From Candidimonas sp. (GTDB lineage: Bacteria > Pseudomonadota > Gammaproteobacteria > Burkholderiales > Burkholderiaceae_B), in assembly GCA_004297945.1 (NCBI GenBank), contig SCRC01000055.1:1-48666 (forward strand): a stretch of DNA of 48,666 bases, written 5' to 3'. Shown here one piece after another: positions 8,531-17,545 of this stretch (position 1 is its first letter; each line of letters starts with the position of its first letter). The position numbers and the translations under genes are program-made. Under the pieces are notes generated by a model. It was not told the DNA's origin and did not search any database. It saw nothing but the letters and a program-made list of their open reading frames with translations.

Positions 8531-9955
8531 ATGAAGATCTATCCGTTTTCCGGCCCAGATTCCTCCTGGTGCGCCGTGGCGTTGATGGGGGCGGCCGCGT
8601 TGTTTGGCACCTCTCCGGCTTGGGCGGCGGGAGCGACCAATATACAGGTCTGGTATAGCCTCAACACGCATAACAATCAGGTTTTTCAAACGCTGGTAAA
8701 ACAGTTCAATAGCAGTCAGGCTGAGGTGCATGTCGATCTCAAGGCCTTTGATACGCCCGATCTGGTTGAAGCGGCGCTTGCCGCCGGCGTTAAAAATAAA
8801 AGCACGCCCAACCTGGTGCAGTTAAGCGATGACCACTCCCCCGATGAACTCGTCAGTCGCAGCTATGTACTGCCCCTGCATACGATTCTGGCGAAGTACC
8901 CCATCAAGGGCGTGAAATGGTTTGTGTCGCCCGAACGTGCCGCTGTGCGCGATGCCAAGGGGCGCTTGCTGGCGTTCCCGTACATGATGGATATTCCGGT
9001 CATGTACTACAACATCGATGCGTTCAAGCAAGCCCATATCGAGCCAGCGCTGCCGGCGCGCACCTGGATAGGCTTGCAAGGTCAGCTTGTGAAGGTGGCC
9101 AATGCCAATTCGCGTTCGTGTCCTTACACGACGGATATACCGGTATCCATTAATCTGGAAAATCTGGCCGCCGTCAATAACCAGTTCTATACGACCGATG
9201 ACAATGGCTTGAAAGCCAAATCGTCGCCCAGCTTTCCCCTGGATCTGATGTATGTGCGGCATTTGTCGATGATGATCAGCTGGGCTCGCACCGAATTGCT
9301 CGTCAAGCCCAAGTTCGAGGGGCAGTCCACTCAGCGTTTTGCCAATCGTGAGTGTGCAGTGCTGATGTCCAGTTCCAGCAATATGGGGTGGTTCAATAGC
9401 ACTCGTTCGCTTAGTTTTGGCGTGGCGGCTTTGCCGTATTATCAGGAAGCGACGGCGCAGCCCGGCAGCCCGTTTGTAGGCGGCGGCGCCTTATGGGCAA
9501 TTGACAAGCATTCTCAGTCTCAGGAAAAGGCCGTCGCTGCATTTCTCGGCTGGCTCGCCCAGCCCAAGAACGCGGCGACCTGGTATCAGAACACCGGTTT
9601 TCTGCCTTTGACGCAACAGGCCTTTGCCCAGACCGATTCGGCTTATTATAAAAATCTTGGCAATTGGCAGGCCTTGGTGGCCGCTTATGCCCGCAAGCCT
9701 GGCGCTACCGACCGTGGTTTTCATGTGGCCAATTATCCAAAAATCAAGGCCGTGTTCCGTGAGAGGCTCAACAGAGCCCTGGATGGCCAGGATCCTGCCG
9801 TGAGCGCGCTTAGAACTGCCTCGGCCGAAGCCAATGCGATCATGCGCCCAGATTCACCGATGGCAAAAGGCCCGGTAGCCAAGCACACCCGGCACGCGTC
9901 AAAACCTCGGCCCCACAAGAAGATGGCTAAAAAGAGCACCACCGAGGAAAAATAA
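8531..9955 (+). CDS. Periplasmic solute-binding protein, ABC family 1 (UgpB-like)
   Basis: Extracellular solute-binding protein of 474 residues, resembling UgpB, the sn-glycerol-3-phosphate-binding component. A signal peptide is visible: a hydrophobic segment at ~13-28 and a probable cleavage after AWA near residue 32. The mature part starts IQVWYSLNTHN and has the family segments AFPYMMDIPVMYYNIDAF and FVGGGALWAI. No permease or ATPase gene is adjacent, so it is an orphan or works with a transporter encoded elsewhere. The last ~25 residues are unusually rich in Lys, Arg and His (KHTRHASKPRPHKKMAKK) and are not part of the binding fold. The substrate is inferred only from family resemblance. 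An intrinsic terminator follows directly. Confidence 0.85.
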   Translation: MKIYPFSGPDSSWCAVALMGAAALFGTSPAWAAGATNIQVWYSLNTHNNQVFQTLVKQFNSSQAEVHVDLKAFDTPDLVEAALAAGVKNKSTPNLVQLSDDHSPDELVSRSYVLPLHTILAKYPIKGVKWFVSPERAAVRDAKGRLLAFPYMMDIPVMYYNIDAFKQAHIEPALPARTWIGLQGQLVKVANANSRSCPYTTDIPVSINLENLAAVNNQFYTTDDNGLKAKSSPSFPLDLMYVRHLSMMISWARTELLVKPKFEGQSTQRFANRECAVLMSSSSNMGWFNSTRSLSFGVAALPYYQEATAQPGSPFVGGGALWAIDKHSQSQEKAVAAFLGWLAQPKNAATWYQNTGFLPLTQQAFAQTDSAYYKNLGNWQALVAAYARKPGATDRGFHVANYPKIKAVFRERLNRALDGQDPAVSALRTASAEANAIMRPDSPMAKGPVAKHTRHASKPRPHKKMAKKSTTEEK

Positions 9956-9968
9956 AAAACAGCTATTG

Positions 9969-10007
9969 AAAGCCCTGCTGGTCATATTCGACCAGCAGGG
10001 CTTTTTT
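9969..10007 (+). terminator. Strong intrinsic terminator
   Basis: A perfect 14-bp stem (arms 9970-9983 and 9990-10003) around a 6-base loop, followed by a run of T, placed 14 nt after the binding-protein stop. It separates that gene from the pilus operon. Confidence 0.93.
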
Positions 10008-10206
10008 GTTCCGGCGTCGAATTGTTTATCGCTTTGATTTTTCAAGGCCTTTCGCCGTTGTCTCGTTTCATCGCCTGGCGACAAAACTCTCTACTCGTAT
10101 ATATCGGTCTGGCGGCTGGCGGGATAGGTCTCCAAGATGGCAGCTCATTCCATTTCTAAATCGGTCGTACGCTTTGTCAGCTTGGCTCGCCGTACCTGCT
10201 GTATTG

Positions 10207-10234
10207 ATGGCAGCCACAAGGGCTGCCGCTACAT
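10207..10234 (-). repeat. REP-like palindrome, single copy
   Basis: Reverse-orientation copy of the family seen at 2480-2701, of the AGCC/GGCT stem type. It lies in the 348-nt gap between the binding-protein terminator and the pilus operon. Apart from the terminator and this copy I recognise nothing certain in the gap. A short motif GCGTTCACGATTGAT at 10250-10264 recurs with one change at 23332-23346. Confidence 0.8.
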
Positions 10235-10303
10235 CTACGCTTCGCTTTCGCGTTCACGATTGATTTTTAAATGGAATCGGTTTGTTTTCGTGGGGATGTC
10301 CAG

Positions 10304-11212
10304 ATGCATAGACTATGGGTTGCCGTACTGTTTTTCGGATTGCTGTCCGCATGCTCGGCGCTGCCCGAATGGTCGTGGCTTTCGGGCGCACCGGCGCGCC
10401 AGGCTGACCGCGTTTCGAGCCACTTCAATTTTGCTTGGCGCCTGTCGGGTGATCGCGCCGTAGCGCCCCTACAGGTTTTCGATAACGGCCGTCAGATGTG
10501 GCTGCAGTTTGCGCCAGGCCAGGCCGTTCCGGCCCTGTTCGAACATACGACACAAGGCGACCGTCCACTTGATTACCATCGCAATGGGCCGTACCTGGTT
10601 TTAAACGGTGTCTGGCCTCACCTGATATTGCGCGGCGGGCATTTAAAAAGCTTTATTGATCGGGTCGATCCAGACCCAGACCCCGTTGCCCAGCCTTCGT
10701 CTGAAGGCGGCGCGGCGCCAGCGTTGCCTGAGCGCTCGGCCGTCGATCCGCTACCGGTAGCCGACGCGTTGGCCACGCCGTTGGCCTCTTCGTCTGAGCC
10801 CGTCGCCGCAGTGTCGGCGGCCGCCGTCCCCGCCCAGGTTGTGGCTGCGGCGCCCGGCTCCGATCCGGAGCCGATTCCTGTTTCCGTGCCTCACCCTGCG
10901 CTGGCAAATGAGCCTACTGAGCAGTATCACGTCAGCCCCGACGACAAGCATCTCAGAGCGGTGTTGTCGCGCTGGGCCCATACGGCAGGCTGGACGTTCG
11001 AGGCTGAGCATTGGGTGGTTGACGCCGATATTCCCATCGTAGGTTCGGCGCACTTTGAATCGGGATTCAAGCTGGCGGTGCAAGATCTGGTGGCGTCCAC
11101 TGAATTGGCCGACCGGCCGCTACAGCCTTGCTTCTACTCGAACAGGGTCTTGCGTATTGTCCCGTACGCGCAGCTTTGCGACCGCACGGCCAATTTGTCG
11201 GAGTCCTCATGA
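10304..11212 (+). CDS. Type IVb pilus lipoprotein with TcpQ-like C-terminal domain
   Basis: First gene of the pilus operon, 302 residues from the ATG at 10304. That start places a lipobox LLSAC with the acceptor Cys at 17. An upstream in-frame ATG at 10271 would bury the signal. Residues ~35-110 resemble the VirB9/TrbG-type beta domain (VFDNGRQMWLQF, then PYLVLNGVWPHLILRGG). A long Pro/Ala/Val-rich linker follows, and a C-terminal domain resembles TcpQ/PilL, starting near YHVSPDDKHLRAVLSRWAHTAGW. Such proteins assist secretin assembly at the outer membrane. The stop overlaps the pilN start by 4 nt (ATGA). The specific name (pilL, tcpQ or tfp-type) cannot be settled from sequence alone. Confidence 0.75.
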   Translation: MHRLWVAVLFFGLLSACSALPEWSWLSGAPARQADRVSSHFNFAWRLSGDRAVAPLQVFDNGRQMWLQFAPGQAVPALFEHTTQGDRPLDYHRNGPYLVLNGVWPHLILRGGHLKSFIDRVDPDPDPVAQPSSEGGAAPALPERSAVDPLPVADALATPLASSSEPVAAVSAAAVPAQVVAAAPGSDPEPIPVSVPHPALANEPTEQYHVSPDDKHLRAVLSRWAHTAGWTFEAEHWVVDADIPIVGSAHFESGFKLAVQDLVASTELADRPLQPCFYSNRVLRIVPYAQLCDRTANLSESS

Positions 11213-12810
11213 AGCGTGCCTTGCGATGCCTGCTTGTCTTGTGGCTGTGCGGCCTGCTGTCGGCGTGCGCGCTGGGCGAAAAAATGCGTCAGATCGCCCA
11301 ATTGGCAAGTACGGCCGGGTCCGACCTGGACAAGCGCCATCATGGCTTTGATCGCGCGGTCAAAAGCCGCGATGCACGCCGGGCGGCGCAAGACGTGACA
11401 CGTCCATGGCTGGTCGGTCGCGCCCAGCCCCTGGCGCGCGAGCTGACGTTGCCGTTGGCCTTGCGCGCCAATGTCAATTCGACGCTCATTTTCTCCGCAG
11501 AGGCGCTTGATCTCACTGGCATTGCACAACGCATTACGGCAGTTACCGCGATACCGGTACATGTCAGCGCCGAGACCCTGTTGCCGATTGAGCGCTTCGC
11601 GCCTCGGCTGTCTGGCGGCACCAGTGCTGCCGTTGCCAGTGGGTCGAGTGCGGCGCCAGCGCGTATCGCCTTGTCGGGCGGCCCCGAACCGTTGCCGAAA
11701 ATTCTGGACCGGATATCTGCACAGCTGGGCGTGGCCTGGCGCTACGCGCACGGGCGCATCGAATTCTATCGAACCGAAACCCGCGTGTTCAATGTTCGGG
11801 CGCTCACCCTGAATGCACAAGCCGAGGCATCGCTGGGTTTGGGCGGCAGTGGCAAGACGCAAGGCTTTGCCAGTACGTCCAAAACCAGCCTCTCCAGCGG
11901 CAAGCTCGAATTGATGGCGGTCGTGCGCGCCCGTCTTGAACCGTTCTTGTCTCAGGCCGGATTGATGGTGGCCGAATCGGGAGCCAGTTCCGCCGTTGTC
12001 GTCACGGATATACCGTCCGTGCTGCAACGTATAGGCCAATATCTCGATCATGAAAATCGCTCATTGACGCGCCGCGTACGCCTGGTGTTTGAGGAGGTCA
12101 CTCTCATTACCCGCGAAACGGCCGAAGCCGGCCTGGACTGGAACCTGGTTTTCTCCAGCGCCAAGGTGGCGGCCGCCGTGATCGTGCCGGGGTCAAAACT
12201 GGCCGACGCGGGCAGCCTTGGCCTGGGTCTGAGCCAGGGTGGTTTCAAGGGTTCGGAGGCGGTGGTCAAGGCCTTGAGCCAGATAGGTCAGGTCGTGCGG
12301 CGCAGCAGCGTGCCGGTGTTGACACTGAATCGCCGACCGGTCACACATGCGGTGCGGACTACGTTTTCCTACATAGACAAGGTGCAGACCACGGCGCTGA
12401 CCAGCCAGGCCGGCATGGCGCTGCCAACGGTCTCGGTCAGCCAGAAGGACGAAACGGTAGGGTCTTTGCTGACCCTGGTACCCGATGCCCAGGACGACGG
12501 CCAGATCCTCCTGTCGGTCGCGTATGACAATACGGTGGCGCAGCCGCTGAAATCGGTCACTTTCGGCGACAAGTCGAATCCTTTGCAGTTGCAGCAAATT
12601 ACTATCGATGGCAACGGCACCGTGCAGCAATTGGTTCTGTACCCTGGTCAGCCCATGGTGGTTTCAGGCTTTGACCGCGTCCTGGGAGAGTCCGAGGCGC
12701 GGCGCCTTAATCCGGGGATGCCCTTGGCTCTTGGCGGCGGCGATAGCGCTTCGACGCAGCGTCTGATCACCGTGATGGTGATCACGGCGCAAGTCGAAGA
12801 AGGTTTCTGA
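11209..12810 (+). CDS. pilN: Type IVb pilus secretin, PilN family
   Basis: Outer-membrane secretin lipoprotein that forms the exit pore for the thin pilus, 533 residues. The ATG at 11209 overlaps the previous stop and gives a signal peptide with lipobox LLSAC (Cys20). A more upstream start at 11128 would sit inside the preceding gene. The N-terminal periplasmic N-domains include VSAETLLPIE and an SALSGG-like segment. The C-terminal secretin fold runs from about residue 290 (RRVRLVFEEVTLITRE) to the end, with ITVMVITAQVEE closing the beta-barrel region. Order and type match pilN of the R64 plasmid system rather than PilQ of type IVa pili. pilO follows 12 nt later. Confidence 0.88.
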   Translation: MKRALRCLLVLWLCGLLSACALGEKMRQIAQLASTAGSDLDKRHHGFDRAVKSRDARRAAQDVTRPWLVGRAQPLARELTLPLALRANVNSTLIFSAEALDLTGIAQRITAVTAIPVHVSAETLLPIERFAPRLSGGTSAAVASGSSAAPARIALSGGPEPLPKILDRISAQLGVAWRYAHGRIEFYRTETRVFNVRALTLNAQAEASLGLGGSGKTQGFASTSKTSLSSGKLELMAVVRARLEPFLSQAGLMVAESGASSAVVVTDIPSVLQRIGQYLDHENRSLTRRVRLVFEEVTLITRETAEAGLDWNLVFSSAKVAAAVIVPGSKLADAGSLGLGLSQGGFKGSEAVVKALSQIGQVVRRSSVPVLTLNRRPVTHAVRTTFSYIDKVQTTALTSQAGMALPTVSVSQKDETVGSLLTLVPDAQDDGQILLSVAYDNTVAQPLKSVTFGDKSNPLQLQQITIDGNGTVQQLVLYPGQPMVVSGFDRVLGESEARRLNPGMPLALGGGDSASTQRLITVMVITAQVEEGF

Positions 12811-12822
12811 CGGAGACCGGCC

Positions 12823-14199
12823 ATGAACGACGTGTTGATTCTGCCAGGCGCTTCGGTCTCTTTGGTCTTTGGCCTGGATTGGCTGCCTTTGATCAACGGA
12901 CGGGCTCGAAGACTTGCGCCGCGCATTGCCCGCCAGCGGGGCGCAACGCATTGGGTGTGTTCGGGTGACGCTGCTGCGGCGGTGGGCATGGCGCGTTTGA
13001 AATTGACGCGAGCCCAGCGCCGTCAGCGGCTTGGTTCGGCCGCGCAGGCGGTGGCCCAATTGCGGGCCACTGGCACCATAGCGTTGCTGCTTGAGCTCGG
13101 CCCGGCCCGTTATTGGCTGGTCGCTGTGCATGAGGGGGCGGTGGTAGCCCGCACCGACAAGCTGTTTCCAAGCCGGCTTCATGCCTCCGATGTTCTGACC
13201 GAGCTGGAACAGGCTTACCCGCAGTTGCAGGTTCTGGACGGCGCCCCCGATGCCATCGATCTGCCAATACTGGAAGCCGCCAGCACGGTTGACACTCGCC
13301 TGTTGCCTCTGGATCGCTGGCGCCCGCTATTACCGCGGCCCGTGCAGTGGTTTGTGTTGTCGATGGTGCTCATTGGGCTACTGCCCCGATTGTGGCGTGC
13401 AGTCGCGCCCGCGCCAAAGGTTCATGCCGCTGGGCCGTTCGATCCTTATCGGGCATGGAGCGATGCGCTGGAGCAGGCTAGCCGCGGCATCGTCGTGCAT
13501 GGCGTGCAGGGTACGCGAGCCGCCTTGATCAGCCTGCACGATGCGCCCGTGCAGATTGCAGGGTGGTTTCTGACTCACGCGATGTGTATGCCGCAGGTGG
13601 GCGGATGGCGTTGCCAGGCGCGTTATGACAGGCGTGGCGCCCAGGCCGGCAACGACGGCCTGCTCGCGCATGCCCCAGCCGCATGGGCCGTTGAATTTAC
13701 CTCCATCGATCAGGCTTTGCTGGTTTGGAACATTGCACTGGTCAAGGTGCCGCTGGCCCAGCACGACTTGAAAAGCAGCGTGCATAACGAACGGCACCTG
13801 TTTACCGCCTTGCAGTCCATACAACCGGCCTTTACGCAAATGCAATTAGGCAAGCCTCAAGCGATCAAGGTGATCGAACCGCGCGACGCGGCGGGCCGCA
13901 CACCGCCCAAACCGGCCGGTTTGCCAGGCTATTCCCTGCGCCCCGTGCACATCGCCGGTCCGTTGCGCTCAGGCAGCCTGCTGTTGCCGCACACCGAGGC
14001 AATAAGCTGGAAAAAAATTGCGATGTCGGTTCGCGATACGCCGCAACTCGGTTTGCGAAGCAGCCGGCTGACTATTTCTTTTCAAGGAGATCTCTATGAA
14101 CTCGAATTGCTGCGTCCTTCCGTGCAAAAGCGCGAATATCCGGATCCGGTTGTTGGCGAAGTTGCTCGCGACGTGGGTATGCGCCTGGATTCTTACTAG
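12823..14199 (+). CDS. pilO: Type 4b pilus protein PilO2
   Basis: Bitopic inner-membrane protein of 458 residues. It has a cytoplasmic N-terminal domain with an actin-like/PilO2 look (SVSLVFGLDWLPLI, then RYWLVAVHEGAVV), one membrane segment at about 174-189 (VQWFVLSMVLIGLLPRL) and a large periplasmic part. PilO2-type proteins link the cytoplasmic motor to the periplasmic assembly. The SD-like GGAGA stretch before the ATG at 12823 supports the start. Its last 104 nt overlap pilP in another frame, an unusually long overlap for this compact operon. Assignment rests on position, length and topology more than on a diagnostic motif. Confidence 0.78.
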   Translation: MNDVLILPGASVSLVFGLDWLPLINGRARRLAPRIARQRGATHWVCSGDAAAAVGMARLKLTRAQRRQRLGSAAQAVAQLRATGTIALLLELGPARYWLVAVHEGAVVARTDKLFPSRLHASDVLTELEQAYPQLQVLDGAPDAIDLPILEAASTVDTRLLPLDRWRPLLPRPVQWFVLSMVLIGLLPRLWRAVAPAPKVHAAGPFDPYRAWSDALEQASRGIVVHGVQGTRAALISLHDAPVQIAGWFLTHAMCMPQVGGWRCQARYDRRGAQAGNDGLLAHAPAAWAVEFTSIDQALLVWNIALVKVPLAQHDLKSSVHNERHLFTALQSIQPAFTQMQLGKPQAIKVIEPRDAAGRTPPKPAGLPGYSLRPVHIAGPLRSGSLLLPHTEAISWKKIAMSVRDTPQLGLRSSRLTISFQGDLYELELLRPSVQKREYPDPVVGEVARDVGMRLDSY

Positions 14200-14608
14200 C
14201 TCAGCACAGGCGTCCGGCCCGGACGCAGACGATCTGGCGGCCGATCAGATGACGGTGCGTGAGCTGATGCGTCTGGATGCCGATCAGGCCCTTGCCCAGA
14301 CCCGTGCACGCCTGGCGGCCCAGAAAAATCCACGTTCCCCTGTGCAAGGTATTGTCAGTAAAGCGGTGCACGGTAGCGCCGCCCCCAGGCTCGTGGCGAT
14401 TTACGGAGTGGGTAAAAAGCTGTTGGCCGAGGTACTGGTGGGATCTCAGCCCTACGTTTATATGCGGGGCCAGGCCTTGCCCGTGGGCGCCAAGCCTGGC
14501 GCAGCCCTCCTGATGTTGCGAGGCATAACCGGTTCTTGCGTTCAGCTCGAGCGCCAGGATGAAACGCACACGCTTTGTCTGCATCCTTCTCTTTGGGCAG
14601 GAGGGTGA
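14096..14608 (+). CDS. pilP: Type IV pilus biogenesis protein PilP
   Basis: Small periplasmic or membrane-anchored protein of 170 residues, with a hydrophobic export segment at about 17-40 ending SSAQASG. The C-terminal half (GIVSKAVHGSAAPRLVAIYG, then KKLLAEVLVG) resembles the PilP family of R64-type pili. It begins inside pilO: a strong Shine-Dalgarno AAGGAG lies 6-7 nt before the ATG at 14096, so the 104-nt overlap appears real. The last codons run into the SD of pilQ. Confidence 0.75.
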   Translation: MNSNCCVLPCKSANIRIRLLAKLLATWVCAWILTSSAQASGPDADDLAADQMTVRELMRLDADQALAQTRARLAAQKNPRSPVQGIVSKAVHGSAAPRLVAIYGVGKKLLAEVLVGSQPYVYMRGQALPVGAKPGAALLMLRGITGSCVQLERQDETHTLCLHPSLWAGG

Positions 14609-14612
14609 TGCC

Positions 14613-16388
14613 ATGTTCGGTTCCTTGCGACGATTGGGCCTTACCGCGCCGGCCTGTGGTTTACAAACGCCGATAGTACGTTTTGCCGCGACACAGGCAG
14701 TGGTGGTCGCCAGCTCCGATGATCTGAGCAAGCTGGATCCGGCTATATTCAGATCGTTGAGCGTCGAGTTTGAAGTCGAAGCGCTGGCAGGCCGCCTGTG
14801 CCCGGTGCAATTGACTGATCAGAGCGTGGCCATTTTCGCCCTGGCCGAGCATGTGGGCGGCGATCAGGCAGACGAATTGGCCAGGCGTGTCGGCGAACGG
14901 GGCTATGCGCTGGCCACGCCGCAACGCTATGTGCTGGCTGCGCCCTTGTTGCTGGCAATTGCGCGCAATCAGGTACGGCCACAATCAAGGTATGCAAGCC
15001 GCAGCATGGCGTCCCATCCGGCCAGAACGGCGCTAGCCAGCGCTTTTCAGGATATGGTCGAGTGGGGCGTACGTCATGGAGCCAGCGATCTGCATGTAAA
15101 TATCCGCTTCGATGACGCCGAATCCGAAGTCAGGTATACCCTGGCCGGACGTTATGTCGCGCCTGAACGGTTTCGTCGCATGCCCACTCGCACCTTGTTC
15201 GATATGCTGTCGGTGGCCTGGATGGATATTCAGGGAGGCAACGGCGCCGTGTTCGATCCCATGACCGAGCAACAGGGCAGATTGAGCAAGCAGGTCGATG
15301 GGCGGGCTGTCGTGTTGCGCTGGGCGTCGCTCGCGGCCGATCAGGGCCCCAGCGTGTGCTTGCGCCTGCTCGAACGCGATGCGGCGGCGCACGGGCAGGG
15401 GCTGGCTGAGCTGGGCTACATGCCCGAACAGATTGACGCCATTGAACGCGCCATGTTGTCTGAAAGCGGGGCGATCGTCTTTGCTGGCACCGTAGGGTCG
15501 GGAAAATCCACGACGTTGGCTTGCCTGATGACGAGTTTGCCCGACTTTCGAAAAATCATCACCATTGAAGATCCGGTCGAGTTTCTGATTCCACACGCCA
15601 TTCAAAATACCGTGGTGCGCGATCTGGGCGCAACCGCGCACGAGGCGTATGCAACCAAGCTCCGGACGCTCAAGCGCTCGGCCATGACCGATGTCTTGCT
15701 GGGCGAAATCCGTGATCGCGAATCCGGTCTGGCTTTCATGGATCTGGCGGGATCGGGGGTCAATGTTTACACCACGACGCATGCGCCGTCGGCGGCGTTG
15801 GTGGGCGAGCGGCTAGCGTCTGATTTTATCGGGGTTTCGCGTGATTTTCTGGCCACTCCGGGGGTATTGAAGCTTCTGGTCTATCAGGTATTGCTGCCGC
15901 GCTTGTGTGCGCATTGCTGCGTTCCGGCGCTGCGTTTGCTCGATGGCGGCGGCGCAGGCGTCGATGGCCGTTATCGCGAGGCGGGCGTGTGGCGTCAGTG
16001 GCTGGGCCGATTGCGGCGCCTGTACGATTGTGATATCGAATTGCTGCGAATTCGCAACCCGGAAGGGTGTGTTGCGTGTCGCGGGCCGCAAGTGCGTGAT
16101 CTCGATGGCCTGGCCGGCCGAACAGTGGCTGCGGAATATATCGAGCCAGCGTTAAGCCCTGGCTTTCTGGACGGATTGCGGCGCCCGAAGTCCGGCGTGC
16201 GCAGCGGATCTTCCGATACAGACAAGTACGAAGAGACTCCCAGGGCGACGGCCATGGAATGCGCCGTGCACAAGGCTTTGCGTGGCGAAATCGATCCACG
16301 CGACATCGAGCCGCGCTTTCAGTCTTTTGAAACCTGCGAGCGCCAGTTGCGCCTTACGGGCAAGCCCGGCTTGCGAGTGGTCGCATGA
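14613..16388 (+). CDS. pilQ: Type IVb pilus assembly ATPase PilQ (GspE/PilB superfamily)
   Basis: Hexameric secretion ATPase that powers pilin polymerisation at the inner membrane, 591 residues from the ATG at 14613. That ATG has a good SD (AGGAGG, 14600-14605); an upstream start at 14559 would lie deep in pilP. Walker A GTVGSGKSTT is at 292-301, the Asp box ITIEDPVEF at 316-324, Walker B VLLGEIRD at 361-368 and the His box TTTH at 387-390. The ASDLH motif is at 157-161. A C-terminal tetracysteine zinc site is visible (LCAHCC, then CVACRG). All catalytic motifs are intact. It overlaps pilR by 4 nt. Despite the shared name it is not the type IVa secretin PilQ. Confidence 0.9.
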   Translation: MFGSLRRLGLTAPACGLQTPIVRFAATQAVVVASSDDLSKLDPAIFRSLSVEFEVEALAGRLCPVQLTDQSVAIFALAEHVGGDQADELARRVGERGYALATPQRYVLAAPLLLAIARNQVRPQSRYASRSMASHPARTALASAFQDMVEWGVRHGASDLHVNIRFDDAESEVRYTLAGRYVAPERFRRMPTRTLFDMLSVAWMDIQGGNGAVFDPMTEQQGRLSKQVDGRAVVLRWASLAADQGPSVCLRLLERDAAAHGQGLAELGYMPEQIDAIERAMLSESGAIVFAGTVGSGKSTTLACLMTSLPDFRKIITIEDPVEFLIPHAIQNTVVRDLGATAHEAYATKLRTLKRSAMTDVLLGEIRDRESGLAFMDLAGSGVNVYTTTHAPSAALVGERLASDFIGVSRDFLATPGVLKLLVYQVLLPRLCAHCCVPALRLLDGGGAGVDGRYREAGVWRQWLGRLRRLYDCDIELLRIRNPEGCVACRGPQVRDLDGLAGRTVAAEYIEPALSPGFLDGLRRPKSGVRSGSSDTDKYEETPRATAMECAVHKALRGEIDPRDIEPRFQSFETCERQLRLTGKPGLRVVA

Positions 16389-17518
16389 AGATCCCGCATG
16401 CCGCCGATAGGCTGCGCCGATGCCTGGAGCAACTGAGCGCACGCCTGGATGCCTGGCGTTTTCGTGCTGGACGAGCCGATTATTACGATTATTTGTCGGC
16501 GCTGATGGATGGGATGCAGGGCCGACGCACCTTGCTTGAAATATTTCAGGCCGATGCGCGTCGCTACGGCCAGACGACAGTGCGAGGCCGGCTGTCGCAG
16601 CGCTGGGCCCAGGATTACCCAATGAGGGGCGGTGACCTGTGTCTGACCTGGACGGGCTGCTTTCCTGCCAATGAGCTGGGCCTGATCCGGGTGGCCCAGG
16701 CCAGCGGCAACACGCCGCTGGCTCATACCTTGCGCGACCTGAGCGACGTCGTGCGCCTGGTCCGGCAAGCCCGCGACATCCTGACCACAACGCTCTGGTC
16801 AGCGGTTCTGGCCCTGGCCATGCTCGTGACCCTGGTGCTGGCCGTGCCGTTGTTTACCGTGCCGCATCTACGCCACACGTTTAGCGCCGTGCCACCAGAA
16901 TACTACGCCGTCTTGACGCAGCGTTTGTTTGGATTTGCCACGCTGGTGCAGGGCCACTGGCTTTTTGCGGCCGCATTTTTTCTTGGAGCGATCCTGTTGT
17001 TGCTGTGGTCTTTGCCCAACCTGACCGGTCGCATCCGTCACTGTCTGGATCGCTACTCCCTGTGGCGTATTTACCGTCAGGTCCACGCCATTGGTTTCCT
17101 GTGCGTTCTGACTATCGTGCTGAAACGGCCTGGCGCGGGCTCGACACAGTTGCGTGCGGCGTTGGCCATGCAAAAGGCGGACGCCAGCGACTGGGCGCTA
17201 GCCCATCTGGACGCGATGCTGGCGCGAATCGATATCGGTCTGGTGGGCGCCGACACCTTCGATACTGGCTTGTTCGATCATGATCTGTTCTGGTTTCTGA
17301 GCGACATGACCATGGCGCGCGGCCTGGGCGAAGGGCTGACACTGACCTGCGGGCGTTTGAAATCGCAAGTCCTGGCGGTGGTGGCCCGCCAGGCACTGGT
17401 GTTGCGCTGGGGCTTGCTGCTTTCGTGCGTGGCGGGCTTGCTGGGTCTGGGTTTGTGGCATTACGCAGTCATCGACGAACTGCGGCGTTCGCTTATGTTT
17501 TTTTACGCAAGCCAATAA
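16385..17518 (+). CDS. pilR: Pilus inner-membrane platform protein PilR (GspF family)
   Basis: Polytopic inner-membrane platform protein of 377 residues that couples the ATPase to pilin insertion. Membrane segments are seen at about 135-158, 191-210 and 344-362. The N-terminal cytoplasmic domain (YLSALMDGMQGRRTLLEIF) and the repeated second domain match the T2SF/GspF arrangement. The ATG overlaps the pilQ stop by 4 nt. It is named PilR after R64; it is unrelated to the two-component regulator PilR. Confidence 0.85.
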   Translation: MKIPHAADRLRRCLEQLSARLDAWRFRAGRADYYDYLSALMDGMQGRRTLLEIFQADARRYGQTTVRGRLSQRWAQDYPMRGGDLCLTWTGCFPANELGLIRVAQASGNTPLAHTLRDLSDVVRLVRQARDILTTTLWSAVLALAMLVTLVLAVPLFTVPHLRHTFSAVPPEYYAVLTQRLFGFATLVQGHWLFAAAFFLGAILLLLWSLPNLTGRIRHCLDRYSLWRIYRQVHAIGFLCVLTIVLKRPGAGSTQLRAALAMQKADASDWALAHLDAMLARIDIGLVGADTFDTGLFDHDLFWFLSDMTMARGLGEGLTLTCGRLKSQVLAVVARQALVLRWGLLLSCVAGLLGLGLWHYAVIDELRRSLMFFYASQ

Positions 17519-17545
17519 GGGCAAGCGTTTCATCAAGGAGCTGTC

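Noticed and set aside
10006-10263. Possible 85-residue gene between the terminator and the pilus operon
   Set aside because: It runs through a REP copy, has no SD and no recognisable family; a second frame (RFIAWRQNSLLVYIGLAAGG) also gave no identification.
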